Below, piece by piece: positions 26,512 through 36,979 of a stretch of 64,000 nucleotides of DNA. Each line of letters begins with the position of its first letter. Positions within the stretch are counted from its first letter, which is position 1. The notes under the pieces are model-generated. The model did not search any database. It was not told the origin of the DNA and worked only from the letters and a program-made list of their open reading frames with translations. Source of the DNA: Thermoguttaceae bacterium (lineage in GTDB: Bacteria > Planctomycetota > Planctomycetia > Pirellulales > Thermoguttaceae); contig JANXBW010000016.1 of the NCBI GenBank assembly GCA_025060325.1, positions 46,839 to 110,838 on the forward strand. Reading direction: 5' to 3'. Made by a program: the position numbers and the translations under genes.

Positions 26512-26784
26512 GTGGTACGCTGTTCGGACCTCACCCAAGTTTGTCTACAGGCGCAGCGTGCGCTTGCCCGAAGCCCTATTGGGGAATTGCGTCTTCTCCG
26601 GGTGGAAGAAACGACCGAGGGAGTAGTCCTTCTCGGAGTGGTATCGCGTTATTACTTCAAGCAATTGGCCCAGGAACTTGTTTTGCCGTTTTGTGAACAG
26701 GCACGTTGTCAATTGATTAACCGGGTTTTTGTTCGTCCACGGGAGCAGCTCGGGGCTCGCGTACACGAAGGGGAGAACAACTAA
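26512..26784 (+). CDS. Small BON-domain-like protein 1
   Basis: 90 residues from a GTG at 26512 with GGGAGG about seven bases upstream. Residues about 20-77 (SPIGELRLLRVEETTEGVVLLGVV... then VNR-like VFV) match a BON-type alpha-beta fold: a short strand, a turn with GVV, a helix and a closing strand. It is clearly related to the next gene: both share the pattern Y..KQ.AQ......CE......N in the same place. BON domains usually associate with membranes or phospholipids, but there is no signal peptide, so a cytosolic regulatory role is as likely. Confidence 0.6.
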   Translation: MVRCSDLTQVCLQAQRALARSPIGELRLLRVEETTEGVVLLGVVSRYYFKQLAQELVLPFCEQARCQLINRVFVRPREQLGARVHEGENN

Positions 26785-26847
26785 CCGGATAAGGAGGTGG
26801 AGGGGCGCCGCGGTCCGTCTTTCCTGCTACGTTTAGGAGATTGGTGC

Positions 26848-27135
26848 ATGGAGGTCAAGACAGGTCCGATGCTCGGTAGTACCAGATCGCCACTCGGCTC
26901 AGGTGGCCGGCAAGACCGCGCTAGCGACGCCGCGCGGCTTATCCGGGCCATCGAGGATGCGATCTTGGAAGCTACCTACGGCGGTGTCCGCAACCTTTCC
27001 GTGGATGTGACATCCCGAGAGGTGATCCTCCGCGGCCGTTGCCGCAGCTACCACGTCAAGCAAATGGCGCAACATGCGGCAATGCGGATGTGCGAGGACC
27101 TCGATATCGTCAATGAAATCCAAGTCGTTGAGTAA
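26848..27135 (+). CDS. Small BON-domain protein 2
   Basis: 95 residues from the ATG at 26848, preceded by AGGAG at 26835-26839. After about 25 flexible residues comes a BON domain (about 27-95): IEDAILEATYGGVRNLSV, VILRGRCRSYHVKQMAQ and the closing strand IVNEIQVVE. It is a paralogue of the gene 63 bp upstream and probably in the same operon. No export signal. Function unknown. Confidence 0.7.
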   Translation: MEVKTGPMLGSTRSPLGSGGRQDRASDAARLIRAIEDAILEATYGGVRNLSVDVTSREVILRGRCRSYHVKQMAQHAAMRMCEDLDIVNEIQVVE

Positions 27136-27478
27136 CGCCCTTCCCGGTGTTTGGGGAAAATCGCGGCAGGCCGAAAAAACTCTGGTCCGTCTTTTCTAGT
27201 GCTAGCGCAAGCACATCCCCCTCTGAAGAGGGCACTTATCCGCGGATTGCTTCACAGACAAAGTTTCACCACGAGCCCTGTCTCCCGACCGTGCACAGCC
27301 ATTCCGTACTTGGGGCATCGTTTGCCTGTGGGAAAGATCCCAGTTCCCGTCCGCGGACGAAATGCCAAAGCTTGCCGGAGCGCCCAGCGGTCAAGCCACC
27401 TTCGGGACCACCTTGCCAGCGGCTTAGCCTAGCCGGGGAGCCCCAGGTGATTCCTGTAAACGAAAAGCATTACTTCTC
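27136..27478. other. 343-bp gap between convergent genes
   Basis: The region separates the plus-strand BON pair from the minus-strand RraA gene. Only a weak short hairpin (around 27215-27230) without a T tract was seen. Confidence 0.4.
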
Positions 27479-28204
27479 CTACAGCCGGCGGAGCCGACGT
27501 CGCAGACGATCAACTGCCGCAGCAAACTCCGCCTGGGCTGCCTCCAAACCGGCCAGGGTTTTTACCCCAGGTCGCCGAGCAAAATCCAAAAGGATCTGTT
27601 CCGCCTGAAGATATTCGCTAGCTACATCCGCTACTTCGCTTGCGATCTCCACGGGAATCTGAACCACTCCGTTGGCATCGCCGTGAAGGAGATCCCCGTG
27701 GCGGACCACCAATCCTCCCACGCGCACCGGCTCTCCGATGTGGAGGATGTGGCAATAGGCATGCGAACTAATGGTGCTCCCGACAAACACAGGGTACTCC
27801 AGGCGTCGAACCTGGAGAATGTCCCGACCCCCGCCGGAAGTGATAAGACCCACTGAACCAAAGGCCTTGTAAACTGTACACATAATTTCCCCAAAGGTGG
27901 CCCCAACCGGCGGGTCGTCCAAGTCCTGAAAGACCATTACCGCCGGCCCGGGTAGTTCCTGCGCCCTACGGATTTGGTCGGCCAGGGAATGATAGATCTG
28001 CCCCTCGGCGGGCGGAGCCGCGCTGCGAAAAGCCGCTGTACACGCAAAACCCACCATCGGCGGAAGTTCGGGAAATAGTGCCCGAATGCGGCCGTCCATA
28101 AATCCCGTGTTCGCCGGCCGAATGCCAAATAGCTCGATCACGTTGGAAATTGTAGGCGTGTCGAATTGAGCAAGACGTCTAAGGATTTCCCGACTGACGC
28201 TCAT
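27479..28204 (-). CDS. RraA-family protein (HMG/CHA aldolase-like)
   Basis: 241 residues. The core has the RraA/aldolase pattern of a glycine followed some 20 residues later by Arg-Asp, ending at LITSGGGRDILQV, and the strongly conserved VVRHGDLLHGDANGVVQIP. Family members are either divalent-metal class II aldolases for 4-hydroxy-4-methyl-2-oxoglutarate and related acids or RraA-type RNase E regulators. The intact G-x-RD motif and the longer C-terminal helix favour an enzyme. The older label 'dimethylmenaquinone methyltransferase' is a known misannotation for this family. No pathway partner lies next to it. Confidence 0.8.
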   Translation of the reverse strand: MSVSREILRRLAQFDTPTISNVIELFGIRPANTGFMDGRIRALFPELPPMVGFACTAAFRSAAPPAEGQIYHSLADQIRRAQELPGPAVMVFQDLDDPPVGATFGEIMCTVYKAFGSVGLITSGGGRDILQVRRLEYPVFVGSTISSHAYCHILHIGEPVRVGGLVVRHGDLLHGDANGVVQIPVEIASEVADVASEYLQAEQILLDFARRPGVKTLAGLEAAQAEFAAAVDRLRRRLRRL

Positions 28205-28436
28205 TGCGAAAGCACAAATTGCTTACGGAGCTGTGTACTTTACTGAAGGGAAGGTTCTATTGCTGGCAAGCTATACCAGGAGATGTCGGAATTAACCGGG
28301 GCACCTGCCGCCGGGCCAATCGTAAACAATTTGGCCTTAGCTTGTGGGGATTTTCGGCACGATCCCCGTCGTTAAACCATCTGGCCTGGCTTGTCCGGTT
28401 CCCCGGGGGAAGCTTTCGGCCGTTCCTTTTCCAAGT

Positions 28437-30515
28437 TTAGCTTGGAGAAGAACCGTGCGCGAGAATCGACTTCACCTCCGCCACCACCCGCTCCGGTGTG
28501 ATACCAAAATACTTGTACAAATCCCGGAAGGGGGCCGAGGCACCGAACGACCGCATCCCCACAAATCGTCCTGACGGGCCAAGGTACCGATCCCAGCCTA
28601 GCCGGACCGCGGCCTCGACGGCCACCCGGCAGGGAACATCCGGCGGAAGGACGGTCGAACGGTAATCTTCCGGCTGCTCATCGAATAGTTCGCAACAGGG
28701 CATGCTCACCACGCGAGTTGGGATGCCTTCACCCTCGAGTATCTCTCGCGCCGCTAAGCAGATGTGGACCTCGCTCCCCGAGCCAATAAGGATGGCCTTG
28801 GGCTTCCCGCCACTGGCTTCTGTCAAAATGTACGCCCCGCGAGCCACCCCGCTAGCCGGGGCAAATCGCGACCGGTCAAGCGTAGGCAAATCCTGCCGCG
28901 TCAACACAAGGGCGACTGGCCGCCGGGTCTGCGAAAGGGCCACGCGATACGCCTCAACCACTTCGTTGGCATCCGCCGGACGGATGACCAATAGATGAGG
29001 GATAGCCCGTAAGGCTGCCAGATGTTCCACCGGCTGATGTGTCGGGCCGTCCTCGCCCACCCCAATCGAATCATGGGTAAAGATGTACATCACCGGCAGC
29101 TCCATCATGGCCGCCAAGCGAATAGCCGGCCGCATGTAATCACTAAAGACGAGAAACGTCCCCGCGTACGGCCGCAGGCCACAAAGGGCAAGTCCGTTGG
29201 AAATAGCCCCCATCGCATGTTCACGAATGCCGTAGTGCAAGTTTCGGCCGGCGCGATTGCTTGCGCTGAAGCTCCCTCCGGCCTCCGGGAATTCAAGGAG
29301 TGTCTTATTCGATGGCGCCAAATCGGCCGAGCCGCCCAGCAACCACGGCACACGCTTGGCCACCTGGTTGAGCACTTTTCCGGAGCTATTGCGAGTGGCG
29401 GTACCTTTTGCGTCGGCCGGGAAGGTAGGCAACGCGGCCTGCCAATCCTCCGGCAGTTCCCGCCGCCACATCTGCCGAAGGCTCTTGGCCAAATCCGGGT
29501 ACTCCCGTTGATAACGGTCCCACAAGGCGTACCAGCAGTCAGCAAGCTGGGCACCCCGCCGGCCGATCCCTTCGGCAAAAAGTTGCCGGACCTCCTCCGG
29601 CACCAGGAACTGGGCATCCTCCGGCCAGCCGTAGGAGCGCTTCGCACCGCGGACTTCTTCCGCCCCCAGCGGCGCACCGTGAGCTTCCGCTGTGTTGGCT
29701 TTCGTTGGCGCCCCGTAAGCAATAACACTTTGGACGATAATCAACGTCGGCCGATCAGCCCCGGCGGCAAATTCCCGTAACGCCGCCCGCAATGACGCTA
29801 AATCGTTAACATCGCCAGCTAAGATCACTCGCCAACCGTACGCTTCGAACCGCCGAGCGACGTCCTCGCTAAAGGCAAGTCGAGTTTCGCCTTCGATCGT
29901 GATCTTGTTGTCATCGTAGATCCAGCACAAATTCCGAAGATTCAAATGCCCGGCCAGCGAAGCAGCCTCGCTTCCCACCCCTTCCATGACATCGCCATCG
30001 CTCAAAAATGCGTACACGTTGTAGTCAAACAGGGGATAACCATCGCGGTTGAAATGCTCCGCCAAGAAATAGCGAGCAATCGCCATTCCCACGCTATTGC
30101 CAGCCCCTTGGCCAAGTGGTCCCGTGGTCGTCTCCACGCCTGCTGTCAAGCCATATTCAGGATGCCCAGGACAGCGACTGTGGAGTTGACGAAATCGCCG
30201 AATATGCTCAAGCGGAACAGCAAGCGAGCCATCTTCGCCAACGGCTTTGTCTACCTGCTTTACCCCCGCCAGATGTAGCACTGCATAAAGCAGCATTGAG
30301 GCATGGCCACAGGAAAGCACAAAGCGGTCCCGATTGGGCCAATCCGGGCGGGCCGGGTCATATCGCAAAAATTCGTTAAAGAGGACATAGGCGACCGGCG
30401 CCAAAGCCATCGGTGTACCCGGATGGCCGCTCTTTGCCGCCTCGACTGCATCCATCGCCAGGGTGCGGATTGTGTTTATGGCAAGCCATTCTTTTTCGGA
30501 AACGCATGTCGCCAT
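28437..30515 (-). CDS. tkt: Transketolase
   Basis: 692 residues from the ATG at 30515 (MATCVSEKEWLAINTIRTL); an in-frame start 75 bases upstream would add an atypical tail. TPP-binding and catalytic elements are present: SGHPGTPMALAP, RFVLSCGHASMLLYA, LSDGDVMEGVGSEAASLAGH, DDNKITIEG, catalytic-Glu segment GIREHAMGAI, and DSIGVGEDGPTHQPVEHL. Transketolase moves two-carbon units between sugar phosphates in the non-oxidative pentose phosphate pathway. The length matches bacterial enzymes. The neighbouring genes are not obviously in the same pathway, although xylose isomerase further right would feed it. Confidence 0.97.
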   Translation of the reverse strand: MATCVSEKEWLAINTIRTLAMDAVEAAKSGHPGTPMALAPVAYVLFNEFLRYDPARPDWPNRDRFVLSCGHASMLLYAVLHLAGVKQVDKAVGEDGSLAVPLEHIRRFRQLHSRCPGHPEYGLTAGVETTTGPLGQGAGNSVGMAIARYFLAEHFNRDGYPLFDYNVYAFLSDGDVMEGVGSEAASLAGHLNLRNLCWIYDDNKITIEGETRLAFSEDVARRFEAYGWRVILAGDVNDLASLRAALREFAAGADRPTLIIVQSVIAYGAPTKANTAEAHGAPLGAEEVRGAKRSYGWPEDAQFLVPEEVRQLFAEGIGRRGAQLADCWYALWDRYQREYPDLAKSLRQMWRRELPEDWQAALPTFPADAKGTATRNSSGKVLNQVAKRVPWLLGGSADLAPSNKTLLEFPEAGGSFSASNRAGRNLHYGIREHAMGAISNGLALCGLRPYAGTFLVFSDYMRPAIRLAAMMELPVMYIFTHDSIGVGEDGPTHQPVEHLAALRAIPHLLVIRPADANEVVEAYRVALSQTRRPVALVLTRQDLPTLDRSRFAPASGVARGAYILTEASGGKPKAILIGSGSEVHICLAAREILEGEGIPTRVVSMPCCELFDEQPEDYRSTVLPPDVPCRVAVEAAVRLGWDRYLGPSGRFVGMRSFGASAPFRDLYKYFGITPERVVAEVKSILAHGSSPS

Positions 30516-31221
30516 GGTTGCTTCCCACCTCGGGTGAAAAATCGTGCTTTTTCCATTTATCTCCGGATCAGCTTCAAGCCCCGCGGACACAGCCGCCGGC
30601 TAAGCGGAACAAATCCACTTGACGGGTTTTGCACAAGCAGAAGGCTATGGCGTTCCGGCGGCCCTTGGCCTCACTGTTTTCGCCCCCCAACGTTAGGTAA
30701 AAAGGCCGACCACCGCTTGAAAATCTAAAGGCCGTATTGTGCCATTTTTGGCCCGTCCCTTCAATTGCCCGGCGAAACCCACCGGGCCGGTTGCCAACGC
30801 TTGGAGGGTGCCTGCTACAAATACTGTGCGGCAAGGTCGCAGAAAATGTGGGGCCGCAAAGTTGGACGCATGGCAGTCGCTAAAACTAATGACGCTCGCG
30901 GCGGAAATGGGGATGACTTGGCCAGGCTGCCCAGTCACCTTTTCCCGACGATGTCGCCGAAAGTGCTTGGGAAGGAAACCCGTCGGCGGCCGGCAGCGTC
31001 TTTGGCTGGGCGTTAAGCCAACAAGCTCGGCCGCCGCGGAATTGCACCTTGCGGTATCGATGCGGGAGGAAAAGCCAACGTGGCTAGCGCAGCACGGTGT
31101 CGGAAGGGCGATAATGCGCGACCACAAAACGCAAACTCGGTCGGAGGCATAGGGAGCGTGCGTGACCGAGCCACCTCCCGGTCGTAAAGGACAAAAATCC
31201 GACGTCCGAAGCCACGGAGCG
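30516..31221. other. 700-bp intergenic gap
   Basis: No supported gene. Open frames at 30739-31152 (+) and 30693-31253 (-) are basic or low in hydrophobic residues and lack ribosome sites. The region serves as upstream sequence of transketolase and downstream sequence of the UDP-glucose dehydrogenase gene. Confidence 0.45.
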
Positions 31222-32559
31222 CTACCTTGTCGCCGCCGGCACTGCCGCGGCAAAGACAGCCGGTCGGCCCACGCTCACATAATCAAAGCCAAGCTCTCGC
31301 ATCCGATGCAGGTCGTAGAGATTCCGGCCGTCAAAAATGACCGGCCGATTCATTCGGGAGCGCACCTTGGTCAAATCGAAGTGCACAAATTGCTTCCACT
31401 CGGTGAGGATGATAAGGGCGTCGGCACCGTCGGCTGCATCCTCGGGAAGTTGACAATACCGCAATTTGTCGCCGAAAAGTCGCCGGGCATTTTCCATCGC
31501 CACTGGGTCATGGACCTGGACGGCCGCTTCCGCGGCCTGGAGCTTTTCGATCACAAAAAGCGACGGTGCCTCCCGCAGGTCATCAGTCCCCGGCTTAAAG
31601 GAAAGCCCCCAAATGCCGAAAACCCTCCCCGCCAAGTGCCCGTCAAAATAGCGCCGAATCTTCTCTAGCAGCCATTCCCGTTGCCGCACGTTGACTCGAT
31701 GCACCGCCCGCAAGATTAGCATCTCAAGGTCGTGCTGAGCGCCCACAGCCGTCAAGGCCTGCACATCTTTCGGAAGACAACTGCCGCCATAACCTACCCC
31801 CGGGAAAAGAAAAGCAAAACCAATCCGCTCATCATGGCCAATGCCTCGGCGCACATCATCAACATCAGCGCCGGTTAGCTCGCAAAGAAGAGCTATTTCG
31901 TTGATGAAGCTAATCTTGGTCGCCAGCATCGCATTGGCCGCGTATTTAGTCATCTCCGCACTCTCGGGGGACATAGCCAGGAACGGCCGGTCCGTCCGCA
32001 GATAGGGGCGGTAAAGATCATGGAGTTGATCAACGACCCAAGGACTCCGAGCGCCCACTACCACCCGGTCCGGCTTCATGAAATCATCCACGGCCGTGCC
32101 TTCTTTCAGGAACTCCGGATTGCTGGCGACATAGCAAAGCCGGCCTGTTAGCTCCTTAAGCCGCCGCGTGACTGCCGCATTGGTTCCCACCGGCACGGTG
32201 CTCTTTATAACCACGATGGTATCTGGCCCAAGGTACTGAGCCATTTGGTCAACAACAGCCCAAAGGGCGGATAAGTCCACAGAGCCATTCGGCTGCGGCG
32301 GAGTTCCCACAGCGATAAACACCATGTGCATGCCGCTTGTGGCCTCTTCCAAGGAAGTGGTAAACCCAAGCCGACCGGCGGCAAGGTTCCGATCGATCAG
32401 CTCTTGAAGCCCCGGCTCATAAATGGGTGAGCGGCCGGCCCGGAGCATCTCGATCTTCCACGTTTCGCGATCCATGCAGACGACGTCGTTACCGGTCTCG
32501 GCAAGACACGTCCCTGTCACCAGCCCCACATAGCCCGTCCCGATCATGCCGATACGCAT
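31222..32559 (-). CDS. ugd: UDP-glucose 6-dehydrogenase
   Basis: 445 residues from the ATG at 32559, six bases after GGAGG. NAD-binding GTGYVGLVTGTCLAE opens the protein. The central dimerisation helix and the catalytic GVGYGGSCLPKDVQAL segment (with the nucleophilic Cys) follow, and the C-terminal UDP-binding domain has IWGLSFKPGTDDLREAPS. It oxidises UDP-glucose to UDP-glucuronate with two NAD+, supplying exopolysaccharide or cell-surface glycan synthesis. The next gene upstream on the strand encodes a nucleotide-sugar epimerase/reductase, so a surface-sugar role fits, though a 622-bp gap separates them. Confidence 0.96.
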   Translation of the reverse strand: MRIGMIGTGYVGLVTGTCLAETGNDVVCMDRETWKIEMLRAGRSPIYEPGLQELIDRNLAAGRLGFTTSLEEATSGMHMVFIAVGTPPQPNGSVDLSALWAVVDQMAQYLGPDTIVVIKSTVPVGTNAAVTRRLKELTGRLCYVASNPEFLKEGTAVDDFMKPDRVVVGARSPWVVDQLHDLYRPYLRTDRPFLAMSPESAEMTKYAANAMLATKISFINEIALLCELTGADVDDVRRGIGHDERIGFAFLFPGVGYGGSCLPKDVQALTAVGAQHDLEMLILRAVHRVNVRQREWLLEKIRRYFDGHLAGRVFGIWGLSFKPGTDDLREAPSLFVIEKLQAAEAAVQVHDPVAMENARRLFGDKLRYCQLPEDAADGADALIILTEWKQFVHFDLTKVRSRMNRPVIFDGRNLYDLHRMRELGFDYVSVGRPAVFAAAVPAATR

Positions 32560-33181
32560 TGTTTGCCTCCTACCGAGATGTGGTGCTTTCGGTCTTGACA
32601 ATAATGCTGGCTAAGTTCGCCCTTAGTGGGCATGCTTGCACCGGCAAAGGGGTTCGACCTGCCCTGCGGACTAGGTCAACGCCGTCAAGGTCGGGTTTGC
32701 CCGTCGGGATTTCACGCAGGTGGACCGCCCTTTTCTTGGCAAATTCGTCCGCAAGGCAAGATGCGCCCCTCCCCCAATGAAGGCTTGCTTGCATTAGCCC
32801 TGTTGTCAAACTGGATAAGGTTCTTGAGGCGGAATTATCCGTCCCAACCGCACGAAAAGCCGGGTGCGTCAAATTCAGAAGTCCCGTAAGAATCCCGCCG
32901 ACCAGAAAAACCTGTTGTCAAACGCACAATGCCGTGTTGTAGAGCTTTAGCCGGGGCATCTTCGCCCAAAGGAGACTAACCAACACCACCCGGGTGCTCC
33001 CTGATGATTTTCTCCCCCCGTGGTTTCTCGCTTCTTACTACCGAAAGGCCGGGCACAACCCCAAAAGTCCGCCACCTTCGAGCTTCTGTAGCCGCGACCC
33101 CCGGAGAGGGGCATCAGCAACCCCGAACGCTTTATCAGCAACGGCGCACCTTGCGCGCCTAGGGAAAATTCCTCTGCCGGT
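32560..33181. other. 622-bp intergenic gap
   Basis: No supported gene, clear terminator or repeat. It contains one CCGGCAA copy at 32641-32647 and the ribosome site of the ugd gene. Confidence 0.4.
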
Positions 33182-34144
33182 TTAGCAAGATTTTCTCTGC
33201 CGATTTTGCCACCACGCCAGCGTATCCGCCACAGTTTGGCGCAGGGGTATTTGCGGTTGCCAACCGGTGGCTTCGGAAATCCGGGCGAGATCGGCAACAG
33301 GCTCATGGCGCCGTCCCGGTCGGATTTGCTTTGCGGGCAAGGCTCGGCCGGAAATTTCCGTCAACAAATCGAAGATCTCCCGTGTGCACACTGCCCGCCC
33401 TGAGCCAACGTTGAATACCCCCGGGCGGCCCCTCTCAACAAGCAGCCGATATGCTCGAACCACGTCACGAACATCACAAAGATCAAGCCAGACATCAAGC
33501 GAATAGACGACCACTTCGGTGGTCGACGGATCGGCAAATTGGCTCGCCCACTGGGGTAACAACATGGGCGGCCGTTGACGAGGTCCACTGTGATGAAATG
33601 CCCGGACAATAATAACTGGAAGACCGTCCTTGATAGCCCTCTGAGCTAAGTCCTCGGCGGCCTTCTTTGTTTTTCCGTAGCCACTGCGCGGGGCTAGAGG
33701 CGCATTTTCATCCACAACGGGACTATCCCACTTCACCTCACCATAAACGTGACTTGAACTAACGACAAGGACCGTCGGGATCGGGCGCAGGCTAGCTGCC
33801 AGCTCTAGCACGTGCCGAGTGCCTTCGACGTTAACTTGCCAGGCCTCAGGCGTAGGCTCTTCCCCCCCGCACTTTTCAGGAACGCTAATGGCCGCCAAGT
33901 GGAAAATTGCGGTAGGACGAAATTCCCGTAGAGCGCTCCCTACCTCGGCAGGAAGCGAGGCCGACCCTCCGAGATCCCAAGGAATAAGCACAACTTTGTC
34001 AACAAGGGCGGAGGCCGAAAATTCATCCCAACTTGCCGGCGGTGCCGAACCTGCTACCTCCCAGCCGTGCGAGAGAAGTTCCTCGGCCAAGTAGCCGCCG
34101 ACAAAACCGCTTACCCCCGTCACCAAAGCTCGGCCCGCTTGCAC
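33182..34144 (-). CDS. NAD(P)-dependent nucleotide-sugar epimerase/reductase (GDP-6-deoxymannose reductase-like)
   Basis: 320 residues, extended SDR fold. The Rossmann motif is TGVSGFVGGYLAEEL (about 9-23), followed by FHLAAISVPEKC, then SSSHVYG and the catalytic Y-x3-K in SGYGKTKKAAE. The substrate side has RAFHHSGPRQRPP and a C-terminal NVGSGRAVCTREIFDLL. The closest pattern is the RmlD/Rmd/GMD group acting on GDP- or UDP-sugars; the exact substrate cannot be read. It starts 51 bp after gyrA on the same strand, so it could be transcribed with gyrA. Confidence 0.8.
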   Translation of the reverse strand: MQAGRALVTGVSGFVGGYLAEELLSHGWEVAGSAPPASWDEFSASALVDKVVLIPWDLGGSASLPAEVGSALREFRPTAIFHLAAISVPEKCGGEEPTPEAWQVNVEGTRHVLELAASLRPIPTVLVVSSSHVYGEVKWDSPVVDENAPLAPRSGYGKTKKAAEDLAQRAIKDGLPVIIVRAFHHSGPRQRPPMLLPQWASQFADPSTTEVVVYSLDVWLDLCDVRDVVRAYRLLVERGRPGVFNVGSGRAVCTREIFDLLTEISGRALPAKQIRPGRRHEPVADLARISEATGWQPQIPLRQTVADTLAWWQNRQRKSC

Positions 34145-34195
34145 GGATCTGTTCCAGAGCAGAAGTTCTCGGCTCCCTGACCAGTCGCTTGGAAA

Positions 34196-36979
34196 TTAGC
34201 CCGCGCCGTTAGAGTCCTCGTCCTCGCGAGGAACTCGCTTGACGGCCACCAACGAGTCTCCCTCGTCAAGGCTCATTATCTTCACCCCCTGGGTGTTACG
34301 ACCACTGACACGGATCTCCCGGGCGGCGATTCGCTGGATTTTTCCCCGGGCAGTGATCATCAACACTTCGTCATCATCGCGTACAGCTGTAATCCCAATA
34401 ACAAGCCCGTTGCGGGCTGAAGTCTTGATATCCCGAATTCCCTTACCCCCCCGCCGCTGTGTACGGTAGCAGAATTGGGACGGCAGGGGTTCAGCCTCTT
34501 CGCCGTCGCCCGCTGTTTCCCCTTCCTCTCCTTCTTCGTCTACAGTGGCCACCTCCGGCGCCTCTTGCGCGTCAACTTCCTCCCCGTTGTCTTCGGCGTC
34601 CAGTTCTGGCAATGCCTCCTCCGGTTCACCCTCCAGATTTGGGCCGAAAGGTGTCCGCTTTCCATAACCATGCTGGCAGGCCGTCAACAAGGTCCCCTCC
34701 GGATCTGCCACGACCATTCCCACCACATAGTCCCCAGGCCGAAGGGAAATCCCCCGCACGCCGCTTGCCGCTCGGCCCATGGGACGAACGTCGGACTGTT
34801 TGAAGCGAATTGCCCAACCATGCGCGGTCGCCAAGAGGACTTCGTCACCCTCCTTGGTGACAACCACATCTACAAGCTCATCACCCTCGCGGAGCCGAAT
34901 CGCGATAATTCCCGTGCGCATGGGGCGGCCAAAGGCCGAGAGGGCTGTCTTTTTCACAAGCCCGCGCCTAGTGGCCATCATAAGATACTGCCCCGGCTCA
35001 TCAAAGTTGCGAACCGCCCGGCAGTCGGTCACCTTTTCCCCCGGTGAAAGCTGGAGCAAGTTGACAATCGCCCGTCCCCGGCCGTCGCGTCCCATCTCCG
35101 GAAGTTCATAAACTTTTCGCCAGTAAACTTTCCCCAGATTGGTGAAAAAGAGCATGTAATCGTGGGTGCTGGCGATAAACAAATGCTCAATCGGATCTTC
35201 GATCTGCGTTCGCGCTCCGAGGAGGCCTTTCCCACCCCGACGCTGCGCCCGATAAAGTTTAATCGATGTCCGCTTGATATAACCGGCCGAGCTGATGGAG
35301 ACCACCATCTGCTCTTCGGGAATAAGGGCCTCGACGTCAACCCCTTCGATTTCTTCCTCGGAAATTTCGGTGCGCCGGGCGTCGCCGAATTTCCGCTTTA
35401 TTTCTAGAAGATCCTCGCGGATGACGGCCAAGATATTCCGCTCATCGGACAACAGCCGAAGGTACTCGGCAATATTAGTCAAAAGCTCGTGGTATTCGTC
35501 AGCAAGCTTCTGTTGCTCCAAGTTGACTAAATGGGCAAGCGTCATCCGCAAGATAGCCTCCGCCTGGACACGGGTAAGGGCATATTCCTCAGCCACCCCG
35601 CGGTCTTCCTGCAAACTGCGGAAGCCCTCCGGTCCAAGGGCCCGTTGCAAAAGCGCAGCCGGACAGCGAATCTGCATGAGCCGGTCTTTGGCCTGCTCTT
35701 GATCTTCGGAGGTTCGGATGACACGGATCACTTCGTCGATATTGGCCAGAGCGATCAGTAAGCCCTCGACCGTATGCTTTCGCTGCCGGGCCTTTTGCAG
35801 CAGATGCCGTGTCCGGCGACGAATGACGATCACCCGATGCCGCAGGTATTCCTCCAGAAGCTCCTTAAAGTTGAGGATCCGCGGCTTACCGTCAACTAGC
35901 GCAAGGAAAATGAGCGAAAAGCTATCTTGGAGGGGCGAGAATGTGTACAACTGGTTGAGGACAACTTCCGGCTCGGCGTCACGCTTGAGCTCAAGGACAA
36001 TGCGGACTGGCTCGCGAAGGTCGCTTTCATTGCGAATATTGGCTATGCCGGTGATTTTGCCATCGTTGACAAGCTGGGCAATTTCTTCTTCGATCCGATC
36101 CCGCGTTTGCTGATAGGGAATTTCGGAAACAATAATGCGATACCGGCCGCCGGAACTTTCCTCAATCCGTGTTCTTGCTCGGACGGTAATGGTCCCCCGG
36201 CCCGTGTGATAACCTTGACGGATACCGCTTCGACCGCAAATGATCCCTCCCGTAGGGAAATCTGGTCCGGGGCAGATCTCAAGCAGTTCGTCGATCGATA
36301 CGTCGGGATCGTCGATAAGCCTGACAAGTGCGTCGCAGATTTCGCCCAAGTTGTGCGGGGGAATGGAAGTAGCCATCCCCACCGCGATCCCCTGCGAGCC
36401 ATTGGCCAGAAGATTAGGAAATCGCGAAGGCAGAACCGTCGGTTCCATGCCCTTTTCGTCATAAGTGGGCACGAAGTCGACGGTATCGAGCTTAAAGTCC
36501 TCGAGCATCAAAGCGCCGATGGGCGATAAGCGGGCCTCCGTGTACCGCATCGCCGCAGGCGGCAGCCCCGCAATCGAGCCAAAATTGCCCTGCTTATCAA
36601 TTAGCGGGTAACGCGTATTCCACTCCTGGCCCATGCGAACCAGGGTGGGATAGATAGCCTGGTCGCCGTGGGGGTGGTAACGCTTCATCGTTTCCCCGAC
36701 AATGGCCGCGCACTTAGCCGTGGGTGCCCCCGGCGTCAGGCCCAGGTCATTCATCGCAACGAGGATGCGACGCTGGGAGGGCTTTAGCCCGTCGCGGACA
36801 TCCGGCAGGGCCCGACTGATGATCACGCTCATCGCGTAGGTGAGGTAGCTTTCCTTCAGCTCCTCTTCGATAGAGGTCTCAAGGAGCCGAGCCGCTACCG
36901 CACCCGAGCCTGCCCGAGCGGAGTCGTCCGAAAAGTCATCAAATTCTTCTCGCAGTTCGTTTTCGTCGCTCAAAGCCAC
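34196..36979 (-). CDS. gyrA: DNA gyrase subunit A
   Basis: 927 residues. The breakage-reunion domain contains [32 protein letters not shown] and the catalytic tyrosine in [10 protein letters not shown]. The coiled-coil and the exit gate follow, then the C-terminal DNA-wrapping beta-pinwheel with the GyrA box QRRGGKG (35225-35245). A second QRRGGKG lies late in the pinwheel (34439-34459), just after a strongly acidic insert of about 50 residues (roughly residues 781-834). The insert makes the protein somewhat longer than the usual 820-880 residues. With GyrB (not in the window) it introduces negative supercoils. ParC is less likely because the canonical GyrA box is intact. Confidence 0.95.
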   Translation of the reverse strand: MALSDENELREEFDDFSDDSARAGSGAVAARLLETSIEEELKESYLTYAMSVIISRALPDVRDGLKPSQRRILVAMNDLGLTPGAPTAKCAAIVGETMKRYHPHGDQAIYPTLVRMGQEWNTRYPLIDKQGNFGSIAGLPPAAMRYTEARLSPIGALMLEDFKLDTVDFVPTYDEKGMEPTVLPSRFPNLLANGSQGIAVGMATSIPPHNLGEICDALVRLIDDPDVSIDELLEICPGPDFPTGGIICGRSGIRQGYHTGRGTITVRARTRIEESSGGRYRIIVSEIPYQQTRDRIEEEIAQLVNDGKITGIANIRNESDLREPVRIVLELKRDAEPEVVLNQLYTFSPLQDSFSLIFLALVDGKPRILNFKELLEEYLRHRVIVIRRRTRHLLQKARQRKHTVEGLLIALANIDEVIRVIRTSEDQEQAKDRLMQIRCPAALLQRALGPEGFRSLQEDRGVAEEYALTRVQAEAILRMTLAHLVNLEQQKLADEYHELLTNIAEYLRLLSDERNILAVIREDLLEIKRKFGDARRTEISEEEIEGVDVEALIPEEQMVVSISSAGYIKRTSIKLYRAQRRGGKGLLGARTQIEDPIEHLFIASTHDYMLFFTNLGKVYWRKVYELPEMGRDGRGRAIVNLLQLSPGEKVTDCRAVRNFDEPGQYLMMATRRGLVKKTALSAFGRPMRTGIIAIRLREGDELVDVVVTKEGDEVLLATAHGWAIRFKQSDVRPMGRAASGVRGISLRPGDYVVGMVVADPEGTLLTACQHGYGKRTPFGPNLEGEPEEALPELDAEDNGEEVDAQEAPEVATVDEEGEEGETAGDGEEAEPLPSQFCYRTQRRGGKGIRDIKTSARNGLVIGITAVRDDDEVLMITARGKIQRIAAREIRVSGRNTQGVKIMSLDEGDSLVAVKRVPREDEDSNGAG

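Noticed and set aside
30739..31152. 137-codon plus-strand open frame between transketolase and ugd
   Set aside because: Basic, patternless sequence without a ribosome site; an opposing frame overlaps it.
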